In this document: positions 50,069 to 63,267 of the stretch, piece after piece | Layout of the letters: the number at the start of each line of letters is the position of its first letter | Position numbering within the stretch: position 1 is the first letter of the stretch | DNA from: Phylloscopus collybita | Lineage: Eukaryota > Chordata > Aves > Passeriformes > Phylloscopidae | DNA length: 64,000 bases | NCBI GenBank assembly: GCA_027886175.1 | Contig: JAJNNQ010000010.1 | Coordinates: 4,188,001 to 4,252,000, forward strand | Direction: 5' to 3' | Notes under the pieces: generated by a model | Told to the model about the DNA's origin: nothing | Database searches by the model: none | Seen by the model: the letters and a program-made list of their open reading frames with translations, nothing else | Made by a program: the position numbers and the translations under genes

Positions 50069-51189
50069 TAGATCAGAAAAGAATTTCCTAATTTAAATGT
50101 TGATTATGAAATAACTGGAATTCAAGATACTGTCCAGGTTACACTCCAACTGAAGATCAAAAGTAGCTTTATGAGCCTGGTCACCCCAGAACTGGAATAA
50201 GTTTGGGCATGGGAGATGAGACCATCAGCTCTTAAATAAGTGCACAAGGAGGTGATGAGTGATGTGCTCTCCTGGAAGACAGTTTCAGGATAAAACCCTC
50301 CCTTTTTGGAATAAGCACACTCCAGAAAATTAAAACAGGACAAAGACAACATCAGTGCAACACTGCCAGCAGCCTGAGATGTTCTGCCAGGGTAGAAAGC
50401 AAACGATGGGCACAAACTGTGTAAGGCACTGTGCTAGAATAGCAATAATCCTTAATGGCAATTGTAAAATGATGCATTGCATTTGGCAACAGAAAGGAAA
50501 ATGTAAACTGATTCTTTTTGTTTAAATTTAAGTGCCTATCAAAGTCCGTAGGTAGACCTACAGTTATGCTCATCTGTCAGACCAAAGGAATCTAGTTTAC
50601 TCTCATAAAGGTAAAAGAATTTCCTTTGTCTTATATATTTTTTAGTGTGTGTGTGTGCTTTTGTCAAACACCCCCATCCCTGGTCCCCTTTTGCTCCCTC
50701 CCTTTCATTTCCAATCCAGACAGTGTTTTTAAGTCTGGTCTCTTCATATTCCCCTGTTGACACACCTCTGAGCCAAGCTGATGGACAAAACGAGTCTTGT
50801 AGCTGAAGCCTTTCAGAAATGATATACAGGAATTAGTGCTGATATGCACGGAAGGGGAGCTCTACTTTTGTTCCTTCAATGGCTGGGGAAACTGATCCAG
50901 GACAAACTTTGGAAATCTATTACAGCCATCTGATGCAAAGTGATTTTTAGCTTTCTATCACCTTTGACACTTGAACACTGGCATAACTTTTGTACTACTG
51001 TGGTCCTTGCCAAGGGCAGTTCATCAGATAGCAGGGATTAGGGACAAGTGAGCTAGTTCAGCTGGAATTCCTGCCCAGCTCCCCTTTCACCTCTGTGGCC
51101 TATTCTGTGATATGTACTAAATCTGAACCATATACATTACATTCTACTATCACCATCCTGTGTAACTCCTCTTTAATCTCCTGCTGCCA

Positions 51190-51295
51190 TTGAATAGTGT
51201 GGAGCCAGTACTTCTAAATTTCATGACGCCGTTGAATTCCGTGGGGGAAATCTGGGCTGCATTGAAGTCAACAGCAAACCTCTCATGGGTGGTCA
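51190..51295. repeat. Remnant of an old palindromic repeat (GAAGTCAA type)
   Basis: The anchors are AAATTTCATGACGCCGTTGA near 51216, GAATTCCGTGGGGG near 51234, and GAAATCTGGGCTGCATTGAA with GTCAACAGCAAACCTCTCAT from 51247. These follow the order gaaatcctggctccattgaa, gtcaatggcaaaactcccat that I remember from the same family as the copy at 37780-37846. Decay is heavy, so the exact ends are uncertain. Confidence 0.4.
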
Positions 51296-53617
51296 GGTTT
51301 TTACTCAGAGCCTCCACTTCCACTTTTCTCAAAAGGAGAAAAAGCTGATTTCCAGCCAGCTAGAAATTTTGTTGAATGATTTCAGAGGGTGAAAATGCAG
51401 CTTTTAAGAAAATCACGTATTTTAGAGCAAAATGTCCTTTCTAATGACATTTGATGTAGTGAAAAAATGCAATGAAGAATTTCAGTAATGTTGAAATGTC
51501 ATGTATCTATGCTAAAACATAGTTGTTTCTTTTTTTTTCATTTCAAGTGACTTCTATGACAGAAAATTCAGTATTTATTGTGCAATTCTCTCAAGTTTAA
51601 AATATCACTGTGGAATGAATATTCTGATGTTATATTGATGAATATTTTGTTTTGACTCATAATAAAAGTTTATTTTGAAATCTCAGTTCATGTTAAATCC
51701 GCTTTGAAATAGGAAAAGAAACATAAGATAGCAGTGCTTCCTAACTGTGGGAAATCTTCCTGCTCAAATTCATGTATTTTTTATACTTGTATTCATTAAT
51801 TTATGTTATGCATTCAAAAGAGGTCCTCCTTTAATTTGGGAACACAATAGGAAAACAGCAACCACTGTGGAGATTATTTCTTTACAGATTTAACTTTGAT
51901 CATAATGCTGGTGAAATCCCTCCAATATTTCAAGTCCACATATTTTCTTGTTTCTCTCGCTGTTTCTGAGTGCTGCCTTCCAATGAAAGGTATCCTTGAG
52001 AAGTTATCCATGCACCTGCTGACAGTGAGGAAGATAAACATGGATTCATAAAGCTGCTATGTAGGGGCAAAATTGTCAATTTGCTGATATTAAAAAAAAA
52101 AAAATAAAATCAGATAAAAGACACTCAAGCATAATATGTCCAGCAAAATGCATAAATTGACTTTTGCAAAATATGTCACTCATTAGCAGAACTGAGGAAT
52201 ACAAAGTGTTCCTTTAATAGGTACCTTTAATCAGAAATTAATTGATCTGTATACCTTTTTGTTTCTTATGTTCTTCTGCTCTTTCTCTAACTTCAGACAA
52301 GGATGTATCAATTTTTCAATATGTCGTGTTGGTTCTTGGGACTGATGCTCATCAGAGATTCATTGGTTTAAATCTTGAAGCAAAACTCCATTAACTTCTA
52401 GAGGGAATTTAGCCTGTTGCATCTGGCTCACATCTTTTTCCCTTTCATTCAATTAGTGTTTGGCACAAACATACAGCTACTTAAAAGCTTTTGGACTGGT
52501 TGGGAAAAATCCTTATGGCAAAAGACAACAGAAAGAGCAATCCAGTGACCTGCAGGCTTAGGTGACTGAAGCCAGATGTGTTCAGCTGCTTAGTGGTCTT
52601 AAAGCCACTTGTTAGGCAAGGCAGAGGCAGAACAGCATCTAACACTGCAGGAACCTTTCATGTTGCTTTGATGGAAACACTTCAGTGTGGATCTTAAATC
52701 TAAATTTTTCTAATGTCCCCGGGAGGAATGACCTGGGACAGTCAGGCAATTGTGGTACAGAATTTCTAATATGGATTAAAAAGATGATGCAGTAGAAAAG
52801 ATTCTTATAAATATTACTGTTACAAAATTGCAGGATTTTAGACAAGAGCTGGTTTGGCTTGAGGATAAAATATTAAATGAAATATAAAAATGTTCACTGG
52901 GAAAAACTTGGGGAGGGTTCAACATCCTGGTCACTATCCCAGCAAGGGGGTAATAGGACATTGATGGGAATTGGATTAGGACCAGGATGGGGGGGGAAAA
53001 AAAATTGTGATGATTTCTGCAATTCCAGATGGACATTTGTAGATAATGAACAGAACAGGGCATGTACCACTGAGCACATCCAACACATATGTTTGCCAAT
53101 GTGTCATAACCCTGACCTAGAAGACTGTATTTATGACACAGTCTTTCCGTCTTTTTGCTGAAATTACCACAAAATAAGAATTTTAGGTGCAGTTTTCACT
53201 TTATAGCTCATATATAATTTTTCAATTCACCCAGCCCTGATCAGAATATGGTGCACTCTAAGGAGAAATGGTGGTTTTATCATTAATGTTGGTTGGGATG
53301 AAAAAGGGTGATGCAATCTGTGACAGGCCTTCTTTTCACAACGCACGTGCGAAACAAAAACAAAAATACAGAACTCAGCACATTATAAATGACATAGGAA
53401 ATGAAAACTCCCAACCACTATTCAATGGAAATACAGAAAAGAGAGAGATAAGCAATCATTACAGTGCATTCTTTTTCTGCTCAATAATATTAAGTTCAGG
53501 CAAAACTGGAAGGGCTCACATCCTCAGACAAGGAAAAATGTTTTTCATTCCCTTTAAATTCAATCTTTCATTCTTGTCTTCTTATTTATTTGACTTCTGA
53601 GACATTATATTCATTCA

Positions 53618-53655
53618 GGTGCTAAGCTCCCACTGGGCTTGAAGTGGAATTAGCT
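53618..53655. repeat. Short palindromic repeat remnant
   Basis: GGTGCTAAGCTCCCACTGG followed by GCTTGAAGTGGAATTAGC forms an imperfect hairpin (GCTAAGCTCCCACT against AGTGGAATTAGC). It resembles the centre of the CCTAACTCCCATTGA palindromic families. At 38 bp the assignment is tentative. Confidence 0.3.
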
Positions 53656-56600
53656 TGGGATGTGGGAAACAGGAAACTGCGAGCAACGCAAACCTTTGCA
53701 CCAATCCCTATGGAACTAAATTAAGTAGTTGGCTCATCTCTTCTCACAGTGTCTTACTTTGCAATAGAACAAAGGGCCAAATTTAACCCTAATGTGAGAG
53801 GTCAAAACAGTTAAGAATTAAACCAATAGGAAAATTTCTCTTTATTTGACTAACAAGAGAAAGCCTTCTGTATAAACAGGCATCCTCCTCCTCTTCCTAA
53901 TCTCTTAAACATCCGGCCAGGATTAGGGTCCTGTTGCACTCACTGCTATATAAACTCAGAACACAGAGCAGCTCTTCTGCAAAGGCTCTTTATTTTAAAG
54001 GCACACAAGGAAAAGGCTGGAGAGAAAGGGATACTGTACTCAAAAAAGAATTAAGTTGGTGAGAAATCCTCCCAGATCCCAGCTTTGGAGAGACAAACGT
54101 AAGGGCATTTCTGGGCAAAGTACAGCAGTTGCATGCAAACCCACTAACCCTAACTGCTATTGATGTTGAAGAGAGACATAAATGAACTGAAGGACCACCT
54201 TTGCTTTACAACTCCGCTTTTTGCTACAGGTCAAACTTTATCAAGACAGATGGCTGCTAATCCTAGCCTGGCAAGATGTGGATGCAACTGTTTTATTAAG
54301 GGATTGTTTCACAACATTAATGTGATCACCAAATTTGAGAGCAGGAAAGACTTTTGGGGGTTTATCATCTTCTTGCTTGTTGATGTATGGATAGTATACT
54401 AGGGTCCCCTGTTATCAATTTCTTGTGGCTTCAGGATACCAGCCAACAGAGATCTCAGAGCTTCCAATCTTTTATTTTGTGTCTGCGGTGACTTTCTCCT
54501 GCAGCTAGGCATTAGATCAACTCTGTCGTCAGCTTAGGGGAAATCCATCAGTTAGCATCAGCAGAGGAATGAAGAAGAATGACCTGGCAAGGAGCAAAGC
54601 AACCTCAAACTTGAGCCAAGAACTTGTCAGAGAGCATAACTGCATCGCCCAGTTTTCTCTGGGTGACGAGAGAAAAAACATGGAGAGTGACTGCCATGGT
54701 GATCAGGATCCACACCCTCTCTGCAAACAAACACCACCTTCAATAAGTGCCTTTTTAATGTGCATTGAGTCTTTGTGTAGGAAAAGGATGTGCAGTTGGC
54801 AAGTACAGAGCTGTAAGGGGATAGTTTGAACATGCTGATAAAACGTCTAGCTTTACTCCAGAGTTGACTTTATCATTTACCCAGGGATATTGTTAGTAGA
54901 AGATGATAGCCATGCTCCGACAAGAGACAGACAGTGAAATGTATATGAACAAAACAGCCATTGTGGTAAATTCTATCCTGTTTGTGTGGTGACTTCTCTA
55001 TCCATAATCACACAACTTTACAGGCAGAGATAAAGCACAAAGCAGGCGGGGAGAGGGGTAAAGAAAGGGAAAGAGAGCACACTGAGATCAAGGGGCTGTG
55101 GTAAGAAAGACACTATCCCTCTTAAAGCGTCACCACTAAGAAAAGAAAAGAAAGAGAAAAGAGAAAGAAGTCTCCTGTGTCTGTGTCCTTAGGCAGAGGG
55201 ACAGCGGCTGGAGCAAGGGGGTGAGGTGTGCACTTTGGAAAATGAGGTTAGCTGGTTCACTTCTGCCAGATGGTCTGCAGGACTGGCTGGAGCATGGAGA
55301 CAACAAAAAGTCAATGCCATCAATGGAAAGAATGGCTTTCCTGCCCTAAGAAGAAAATGTGGGGATTACTGAAATTAGAGCTGGATTCGTGCTGCAAACA
55401 CTTTCCCCGGAGCATTCACTTGCAGCGAAAGGAAAACAAATTTACACCTGTGTGTAACACACCTCTTTGGTACTTGCCCTCCATGGGTATCTCCACCCAC
55501 TGAGTTTTATTTGTCTAATGAAGGCTTGAGGGCTGTGAATTTTTAGCTCCCATGTCTAACAGTTGCTGGCTGAAGTGGTATACTTCAATGTTATTTATTA
55601 TTTCTGTTGGTTTAAATCAGTATAAAAGTCCTATTCAAGAAATCTCAACAGGGTTTTGATTGCAAATGGTGGCCATCTCATGACTGGAACTAAGCCTAAG
55701 GAAATAATGCTGGTTGGACTGGTACTGCCTTCAGCAGAGCGATGCCACCAAGAATGTGCTGAGCCAGAGGAGGATCTTTGCAGATAGGACCTAATTTGCA
55801 CACCAGTGGCTAAAGAAGCTGAAATCACTTGCCAGGAAGGGATTTTTGGTACATAGCATAGGCTAGGCAGGAGGTTTGCCCTAGACCTTGCCAGACAGGC
55901 AGCAAAGAAGATTCATTGATAATGGATAATCACTTTGCAGTCAGAAATATTGGTTCTAACTGCTGCAGGGAGAAAGGGGAATGATGGAATTCACCGTTGC
56001 TAAATCCACCAGAGCCCCATGACTCAAGGCCCTAAAAGTGAACAGGTCCATGCAATTATTTTGAGTAGGTGTAGAAAGGAAAAAAAAAAATCTCTTAAAC
56101 TCTCTATGTAGAGAAAATAACAGCGGAGATGGTTTTATTCTTCTGCTAAAAACATGCCATTAGAACCACAGAGATAAAATTTGATATCCCGGAATTAGGA
56201 AATACCATTTATCACCCATTTCATCCTGAAAGTGAACCAAGGCCTGGCAGCACCTTCTGATGTCCCCCCTGGGCCTGGTGTCATGGGGCCTCATTGAAAG
56301 CAAAAGCTGAGCTTCCCCAGACTTAGCCAGTTTGGAGGGAGAACCAATTTCTCCTCTATTAGGTGGAGAATCACAGTGCAATTATGACTGTTTATGGCTC
56401 TTTATCTGTGTATTATTAAAGGGACTCTGAGTGTTTTTAGTTAGGTATTGTAATGTGCTTGGAAGGTGTTTTTATCATGAGCTTGTACTCTTAGACATGT
56501 TTTAAGTGAATGAGTTGCTTGACTGTAACCAAGGGATGGGCTCAGTTTTTGGGGCAGTCCGTGTGAAGCTGGTGGCATGCTCTGAACATCTCTCCATCTG

Positions 56601-57471
56601 GAGGACTCACAGCTCATTCCACAAGGACCATCAAAGATCCAAGAGATATTAACACATTTGTTTTCAACTGATAAAGGCCAAACTGAACCACAGGTTCAGT
56701 AGTTACAGTTTGCTACCAGTTGTTGGATGGATTTACCACTCTGTGCCACTTCATGCCGAGCTTTGAGTTCAGACCTTATTTCTGTTGCAACTTTTTGTGG
56801 TTCTGTTATTCCTGCTTAGACCTGTTAGTATGAAAATGTCTGAACATTGAGGTGTGGGTGGAATCACATCTCCAGGGAACAGCGTGACCTTGTTGCTGAA
56901 TCTTTTAAAAGCCAGACTGACCAAAATGTGGTGCAGGAAAATAGTATTGCATTAGCAGGGAAATGGAGTGCTTTAGTGACCTAATAGGTGTTCTCCAATA
57001 CTGACTTCTATAGATCCACAATAGGAAAATATTGATTTAATGAACCAAAAGAAGAGATTAATTTCTTGATGATTCACTCTTTTTTTTTTTTTTTTTTTTT
57101 TAATGAAGAAGACAGTTTGTAACCTGCATTTTGCAGGCAAACCCAGGAGCTATCATTTGTCAGCAAATAATAATGCATGGGGTGCATCCTTTTTCTTTAT
57201 GAAAACAGCATAAATCTGAAATTCTTCCTCGCTGGAAAGAAATTTAATATTTAAAGGTAATTTGACCTGTACATGTGTGTGTCATGAATCTTTTATGTGA
57301 CCTACAGCAAATGTATTTATATAGTATTATTCTGAGGATAGTTATCTCTTATTCATTTTCTGGGATATTATTTTTCTTTCTTTGACTAATGTACATTTGG
57401 CCTTCTCATTTCCCCACCCAGTCAGAACTGTGTTAACCTTCCTATTTATGTCTTTTTTTCCTCTTTTTCAG

Positions 57472-57560
57472 GGTCTGGTAGCTAACACTGGATCACATGT
57501 GGCTAATATTATGATAGAATTGGGGTTTTTTTGCAATAAATATAAGATATGCCTTTTTTC
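57472..57560 (+). other. Possible terminal exon: acceptor plus poly-A signal
   Basis: A long pyrimidine tract (TTATGTCTTTTTTTCCTC, TTTTTCAG) ends in AG at 57470-57471. AATAAA follows at 57535-57540, and a GT/T-rich stretch (TTCTGTTGTTGCTGTTATTG) lies about 30 bp further on. These are the three signals of a vertebrate last exon in the right order and spacing. The frame in between encodes nothing recognisable. Such combinations also arise by chance in AT-rich DNA. Confidence 0.2.
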
Positions 57561-59014
57561 CCCCAACCCCTTATTTCTGTTGTTGCTGTTATTGCATAAT
57601 TGGGTCAAGAGTGATGCATCCAGTGAAGGGAAAAGCAGTGAGAGAGTGGGAAAGGACTATTTTTATTGCCTCTCTTTAATTTCTGTCCCTCTGCAGAAAG
57701 CCTCTTAGGGATGTTCAGGTGGTTTTGTTGGGTGGTGTGTTGTCTCTGACCAGCTCTCCCTGGTAAAGGACAGACCCCTTGGACTGAAACCCTGAAAGGG
57801 GCCAGCACAATGGATAAATCCCCCTTGCATCCCACTTAGCCATATTTGAAGGAAGTCTGCAGGATTTCGGAGGCCTTGTCATATCTCTCAACAGCAGTGA
57901 GTTTCAAATGCTGAAATCCTGCTCTGTAGGTCTGCTTACAAAGGCTTTGATTGACAAAATGACTTTGCTTGGGACGTCTGATGAGGCTACTGCCTCCAGC
58001 CGTGCCTCTTCTGCAAAGATATTTATACTGGCTTGTCAGTCAGGCCCTGACATGCCATCATTTACAACATAGCATTTTATGGTAAATCATCACCCATTTC
58101 AGCTGGTTTTCAAGCAGTGTGTGCTAAACTTCAGTGGTTTAGGAGCTGATTGGCTCCACAGCTCACAAATCTGTGGAAGGAGGAGTAGGATGGACGTCTG
58201 GGACAGTAAATTCATCAGATATCCCAAGTGGAGTTGTCTCTTCTCATCAGTCAAAACCTTCCATAGCAGCTTTGAGTTCAATTGATCTGACCTCTGATGG
58301 CTTTTAATGGTGTGGGTTGGCCTCCTAGATTTGTTACACTGGACCAAAATATACAGAAATGACCACTGCTGGCTCCTCTGGTCCTCTGCGTGCTTGTGAA
58401 CAGTCCTGAGAAAAAAGACCATCAAGGAAGGAGCCACAGGCTGGATGCACAGTCCTGGAGAAGAGCAGGAGGAACCACAGATGGACCTTGTGGGTTGTCA
58501 GTAAGAGTTTGTGGTTCAGTTTCTGGTTTTCAGGATATGTTAAAAACTTGAGCTTGGGAAAGCGAATTTTTCCATAGGTCATTATTACATTTTTTTTTTT
58601 TCTGATGTCATGAAAATATAAACAGTTGTTATTAAATCCTGTTACTTAATACAAAACACAAGTTTTGGGAATAAACTCTTTGGCAGCGTTCTTCAAATAT
58701 AGCACTGGCAGAAGCACAGAGAAGAAATTCATATCTATGGGTTGTCTATATTGCTTGACACATTTTTGCTGGGAAAGCCAGCTTGGTTCAGACATGGTGT
58801 AATCATACCAGACCATTTGTCCTTTCTTTAGTCTCCCATTGACCTTCATACTCCAGTGAATCTTAATTTTTAAGCTTAGGGAGAGATAGCCTGTTGCTTC
58901 AGGATGATTCTTCAGGCCCCTGCTGGCACTAAATGTATTGTTTAAAATCTCTTGACACTGTAAATCACATTGTGTCTCTTATACAATTGAAGCCGAAGTC
59001 CTTAGCAGGCTGAG

Positions 59015-59043
59015 GAGGAAAGAAAGCAGGCTGAGGGGGAAAT
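59015..59043 (+). repeat. Imperfect short direct repeat
   Basis: GCAGGCTGAGGAGGAAA is followed after a few bases by GCAGGCTGAGGGGGAAA (one difference). It is probably a small local duplication. Confidence 0.6.
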
Positions 59044-59490
59044 GGTAAATAAAAACACCTCAAGAAAAGGCTGGAGAGCAAAATACAGAAGTGCATGTCT
59101 CTGTATAGACATGTGTGCACAGCTGTATGTCCATGTGCCCACACACACGTGCACAGGGTAACACTCCTCAAGGTCTAATAGTCACTGAAAAGTAAAATGA
59201 CTCAAAACAAATATTCCATTCTATTAATGTGACAAAAATTTGCAAATGGGGTTTATGTTTGACACATTTTTTTGTCTGAGTGATGTACTTTGGATTTATG
59301 TCTGGCCACATGTGGGTAACTGTTTGCGTGTGTATGGACAGAGTTTTGCTTCATCTGTGTGTTTATTTTTCCTATTGTCTCATGCAAAGACCTGAGTATG
59401 GGTGGAAAAAGATGTATTTGTGATAAGCTGGTAGACATTCAAATTGTAAAGCTTGTCTGATGCATGTCTGGGTGAATGTTCTGCAGATCA

Positions 59491-59557
59491 GAGAATCACA
59501 ATCATAGAATGCTTTGGGTTGGAAGGGACCTTAAAGATCATTAAGTTCCAACCCCAA
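59491..59557 (-). mobile_element. CR1 LINE, extreme 3' end only
   Basis: AATCATAGAATGCTTTGGGT, TGGAAGGGACCTTAAAGATC and TTAAGTTCCAACCCCAATC are the complement of the avian CR1 3' terminus, nearly unchanged from the usual sequence. Only about 65 bp is present, so this is a severely 5'-truncated insertion. Low divergence suggests it is the youngest CR1 in the window. A 60-codon plus frame across it (59453-59635) is an artefact. Confidence 0.9.
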
Positions 59558-61144
59558 TCCAAAATAATTTTGAAAACCTCACAGGAACTGGACATGTCTT
59601 GCAATATTTCAAATGGAATCATTTTCTTGGACTGAAATAAATTTAGATACATGAGAAATTTTAAAGACAGGGATTAAAAAAAGGTCACTTGATCTTCGAA
59701 AAGATTTTGACCTGACTTCAGACCAAATAGTCACATAACATGTTGGCTGAATTTCTAGGATTTTAACATTTAGACTGCCAGTACTATCTAGAAGTGTTTT
59801 GTACTGAAGGCCCCCAGGAAATTCAGCCTCTAGCCTTGTAATTTGTATTACTTAGTGGAAAAAAGAAAAAAAAAAAAAAAAAAAAGAGTCTTTGATCTGA
59901 TCTGTACCATGGATGCCCAGAAAATCCTTAATTTTTTCTACATGGCACAAGAAAAAGGGAGAAACTTCAGAGTAACTTCTGCATGGTAGAGATTCTATTG
60001 CAGAATATTAACTGTTCACGAGCTCTAGATAGAAAGCAGTCTTGATTTGTGCTAGCCCAGGTAGATTTTATCCTCCATGTGAGACACTGTAAACACATTT
60101 AGAAGTGACTTAATGAAAAAACCCAAGTTGCTTGCCTCATTTCTTTGGAGCACTTTATCCTAAGAGGGAGCAGGACCAGCTCATACCCTCACAACCCAGA
60201 ACTTCCCCTGGATTCCTTCAATACTTCCATGATGTTGTGGGTTTTTTTGTGGTCTTAAAGCTCTAGATGTTTCTCACCCACTTCCCATTTCCTCAGAAAG
60301 GAAATCCTTGGCCTAAAAGACTCATGCAAGGACTTTAATTTCCTCAGGTACAGAGTGTAAGACACCACCCAGAACTAAATTTTCCCACATGTGAATAATG
60401 AAACTTCTAATTTATGGAAAGGATTTACAAAAACTGTGATTTTTTGGAGTTAACAGGAGCCAGTGGTAATTCACCCTTTGGGCATTATATTGCACAGGGA
60501 CAGATCCCTATTTTGTCTCCACTGTAGGTGTAAAAATCAGAAATTTAATGAATCAAGAGCTACAGCAGGCCCAGCTCTCTCCAGTCTGGTGCTGCTTTCA
60601 GAATCTTGGGAAGAACAGACATTGTGGGTGGTTCATTGCACCAATCAAGAAACATCTGGTGATGTTTCTTCTTCCCAGAACATAATAATTTTGAGAGATA
60701 TCATAACAAGGAAAACAAGTATGTCAGGACAGATCTTTGACATTTGGATGTGGGGAAATCAGCATTGTTTCAATAGATCATAGATCTCTTAGGAGCAGTC
60801 AAAAAATTGCTCAAAGCGCTTCATTCTGACTTGTGAAGGATTCCCCAGGTGAGTCTTTAGAAAATGGGTTCAAGAAGTACCTGTTAATATTCCTTCATTA
60901 GCTGAAACTGAGAAATGGGGAGAGCACAGAGTGTAGCAGAGACACAGCCCTGGTTGCTCAGATGGCTCACAACAAATTGTCTCCTCTGAGGAACATTGGG
61001 GAGATCTGAGTCTGTTTACTCTGTGTGCTCAGATATCAAAAATCATGTGCACTTTCCTCTGAGGACAGCAGAATGATGTGCAGGTAAATTACAATCACTA
61101 CCCCACAACAAAATATTCCAGCTGATTTTACCAGACCCTGTCAG

Positions 61145-61206
61145 GTGGGGAAAAAGGAAGGGTGGGGAAAAAGGAATTATGGGGAAAAAGGAAGGATGGG
61201 GAAAAT
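61145..61206 (+). repeat. Minisatellite, 17-bp period, about 3.6 copies
   Basis: The unit is close to TGGGGAAAAAGGAAGGA. TGGGG starts at 61146, 61163, 61180 and 61197, exactly 17 bp apart. The third-copy boundary has small changes (GGAATTA in place of GGAAGGG). It is a short purine-rich tandem array and a likely length-polymorphic locus. Confidence 0.9.
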
Positions 61207-63213
61207 GTAAGAACTTTTTGTTGTTCTGTCTTACAGAACTGTCCCTCCTTTTTATTTCTTATTTTTCAGTCAACCTGACTGAAACAGAGTGAGCAGACTC
61301 GATCTCCCCATGCCTCGGCTGTCCTGGGGATTGAAATTTCACTGAGCCCAGCATAGATGTGCATGGAAATTGCACATTTTAAACTGATGGCTGCACAAGA
61401 GCAGAAGCCGTGGCAGTGCTGACACTTTTGGCCTGGAATTTGGCAGGGCTCTGAAAAAAAAAAAAAAAAAGAAGTGGAGCTGCTGTTGCAAATGGCTCAT
61501 TTTCTGACTTGGAGGGAAAGGACATTTAGTTTCAGATGTTGCACTTCTGCAGATCACTGACAAGGAGAAGACTTTGGTATCAGGCCACTGGCTTATCTCT
61601 AGCAAGCTGGGGGAAGTTAATATAAAACATTGTAATCTCTTTCACAGCCTCCAGGACTCATAAGAAACTATAAGAAGTTTCTCAAGTTTAAAGTGTTCTA
61701 CAGGATACTAAATCTTAAGTCTCCTGGAGGCCACTGGGGAAATGAAAAGGTGTAGTTGTCACATTTTGTCAAAGTATAACATCTATATAATAAGGAAGTT
61801 AGTTCCCTTTCTCCAGGTCCAGCCCAGCTTGAGCTACTAAAGCCATCCATGTTCTTTGGTTTTCCAGTTTTATTGATATATATTTTTTATTAAAGCATAT
61901 TAAAGCAATCTTGGAGCAGCTCTTCAGGTGTTTTAAATTGGTGTTGAGACACTTTGGGCGAAGAGACAGATTTATTTCAGTAGTGGTTCTTCCTCATATT
62001 CTCATTCTTTGTCCCCTTCCTTCTCTTTAGCCCTCTAGTTTGGATCTCTGCATTATTCTTTTTTTAATTATAACAAAAATGACAAAAAATGTTATGCTGT
62101 TATCCTCAAATTTTAGCAAATGTGTTTCAGTTGTGAATTGAAGAATCAAATGGATGATTGAGGAGGTTTGTTTGTAAATCTTATCTTGGATTCCACAGCC
62201 AGGAAAGAGGCTCTGCTTAAGATGGGAGCTCTGAGGAAGAGGTAAACCCAAGGAAAGCTGTGCTCATAGCAAGCTGAAGTGAGTCAGCTGCAACAAGAAA
62301 TGGGAAGTGAACAAGCAGAGTAAGTAAGGAGACATCTGATCATAATGATTTCAGGTCATTTTTGGTAGAGTTATGGAGAGAATGAGTGGTGAGGAGATGG
62401 GGAGGAGCTATAGAAAGCACCAAACCTAAGGAGGAAAGAGAAGGAAAAGGTGTCATGACAGAGTGAAAAATAAAGCTCTTAAGAGGAGATGGATGCTTGA
62501 AAAATAACCTGCTCATTAGCCCTTGGTTTGTATTCCTTGCCTCAGAATTGTCACTTCTAATTATCTTTTCACCTTTGGTTATCAACTGCAATAACAGAAA
62601 AATAATGATCACCAGCCTTGCTTCAAAATATTCACTGGGTAGTGCCTGAGATCATAACAGTTTTCTCAATTTGACCATATAACTAAAAATTAAAAGAAAA
62701 AGTCATGAGTCCATGAGTATATGTCTTTTAACAATTAAAGTTTCTATATAAGAAGAAGGTTAACTGCTGGATGCCTTAACAGTCACACATGCCTGATATG
62801 TTTAGTATCTCAGATGCAATTTTCCTTTCCCCACTCTCTTTCTCTTTTTATCCTGTGGAAGCTAAAACTTTATTATAAAACTGAAGATAAGTATATCAGT
62901 TTGCTGGATGCTGGCAGAGCAGAACACAAGCAATGAGAAGATAAGGGAATTTGGTCAAATACAAAAAATACCATGGAACCTAAACCAAATGACATCAGAT
63001 AAGACCTCCACTGACTTTCTATTAAAAATGTAATAAATAAGGATCACAGAAAAAAAAATCTTATTTTTTTTTCCTGGCACTATTTTTTTTGGTTGTTGTT
63101 ATTGTCTCTAGTGCTTCACAAGTGTAGCTGTACTAGTGTTGTTTACCCATTTGTAATAAATAAATGCAGATCATCTTGTATTCAAGGTCTGACAGGTTCA
63201 GATTAATGATGAG

Positions 63214-63267
63214 AGTCCATATATATATAGAGAGAGAGATATAGATAGATAAATATATATATATAAT
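63214..63267. repeat. Compound microsatellite (AT)n(AG)n(GATA)n(AT)n
   Basis: ATATATATATAGAGAGAGAG is followed by ATATAGATAGATAAATATAT and further AT units. It is a compound dinucleotide and tetranucleotide repeat, probably polymorphic in length. Confidence 0.9.

Larger units (their letters stand above)
49160..57454. other. Long non-coding stretch, nothing coding recognised
   Basis: About 8.3 kb without a recognised gene. Repeat remnants within it are listed separately (50001-50068, 51190-51295, 53618-53655). Further simple sequence includes an A run near 52091, a purine-rich patch at 55139-55170 and a 22-T run at 57080-57101. The frames (up to 110 codons) show no family resemblance. Confidence 0.5.
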
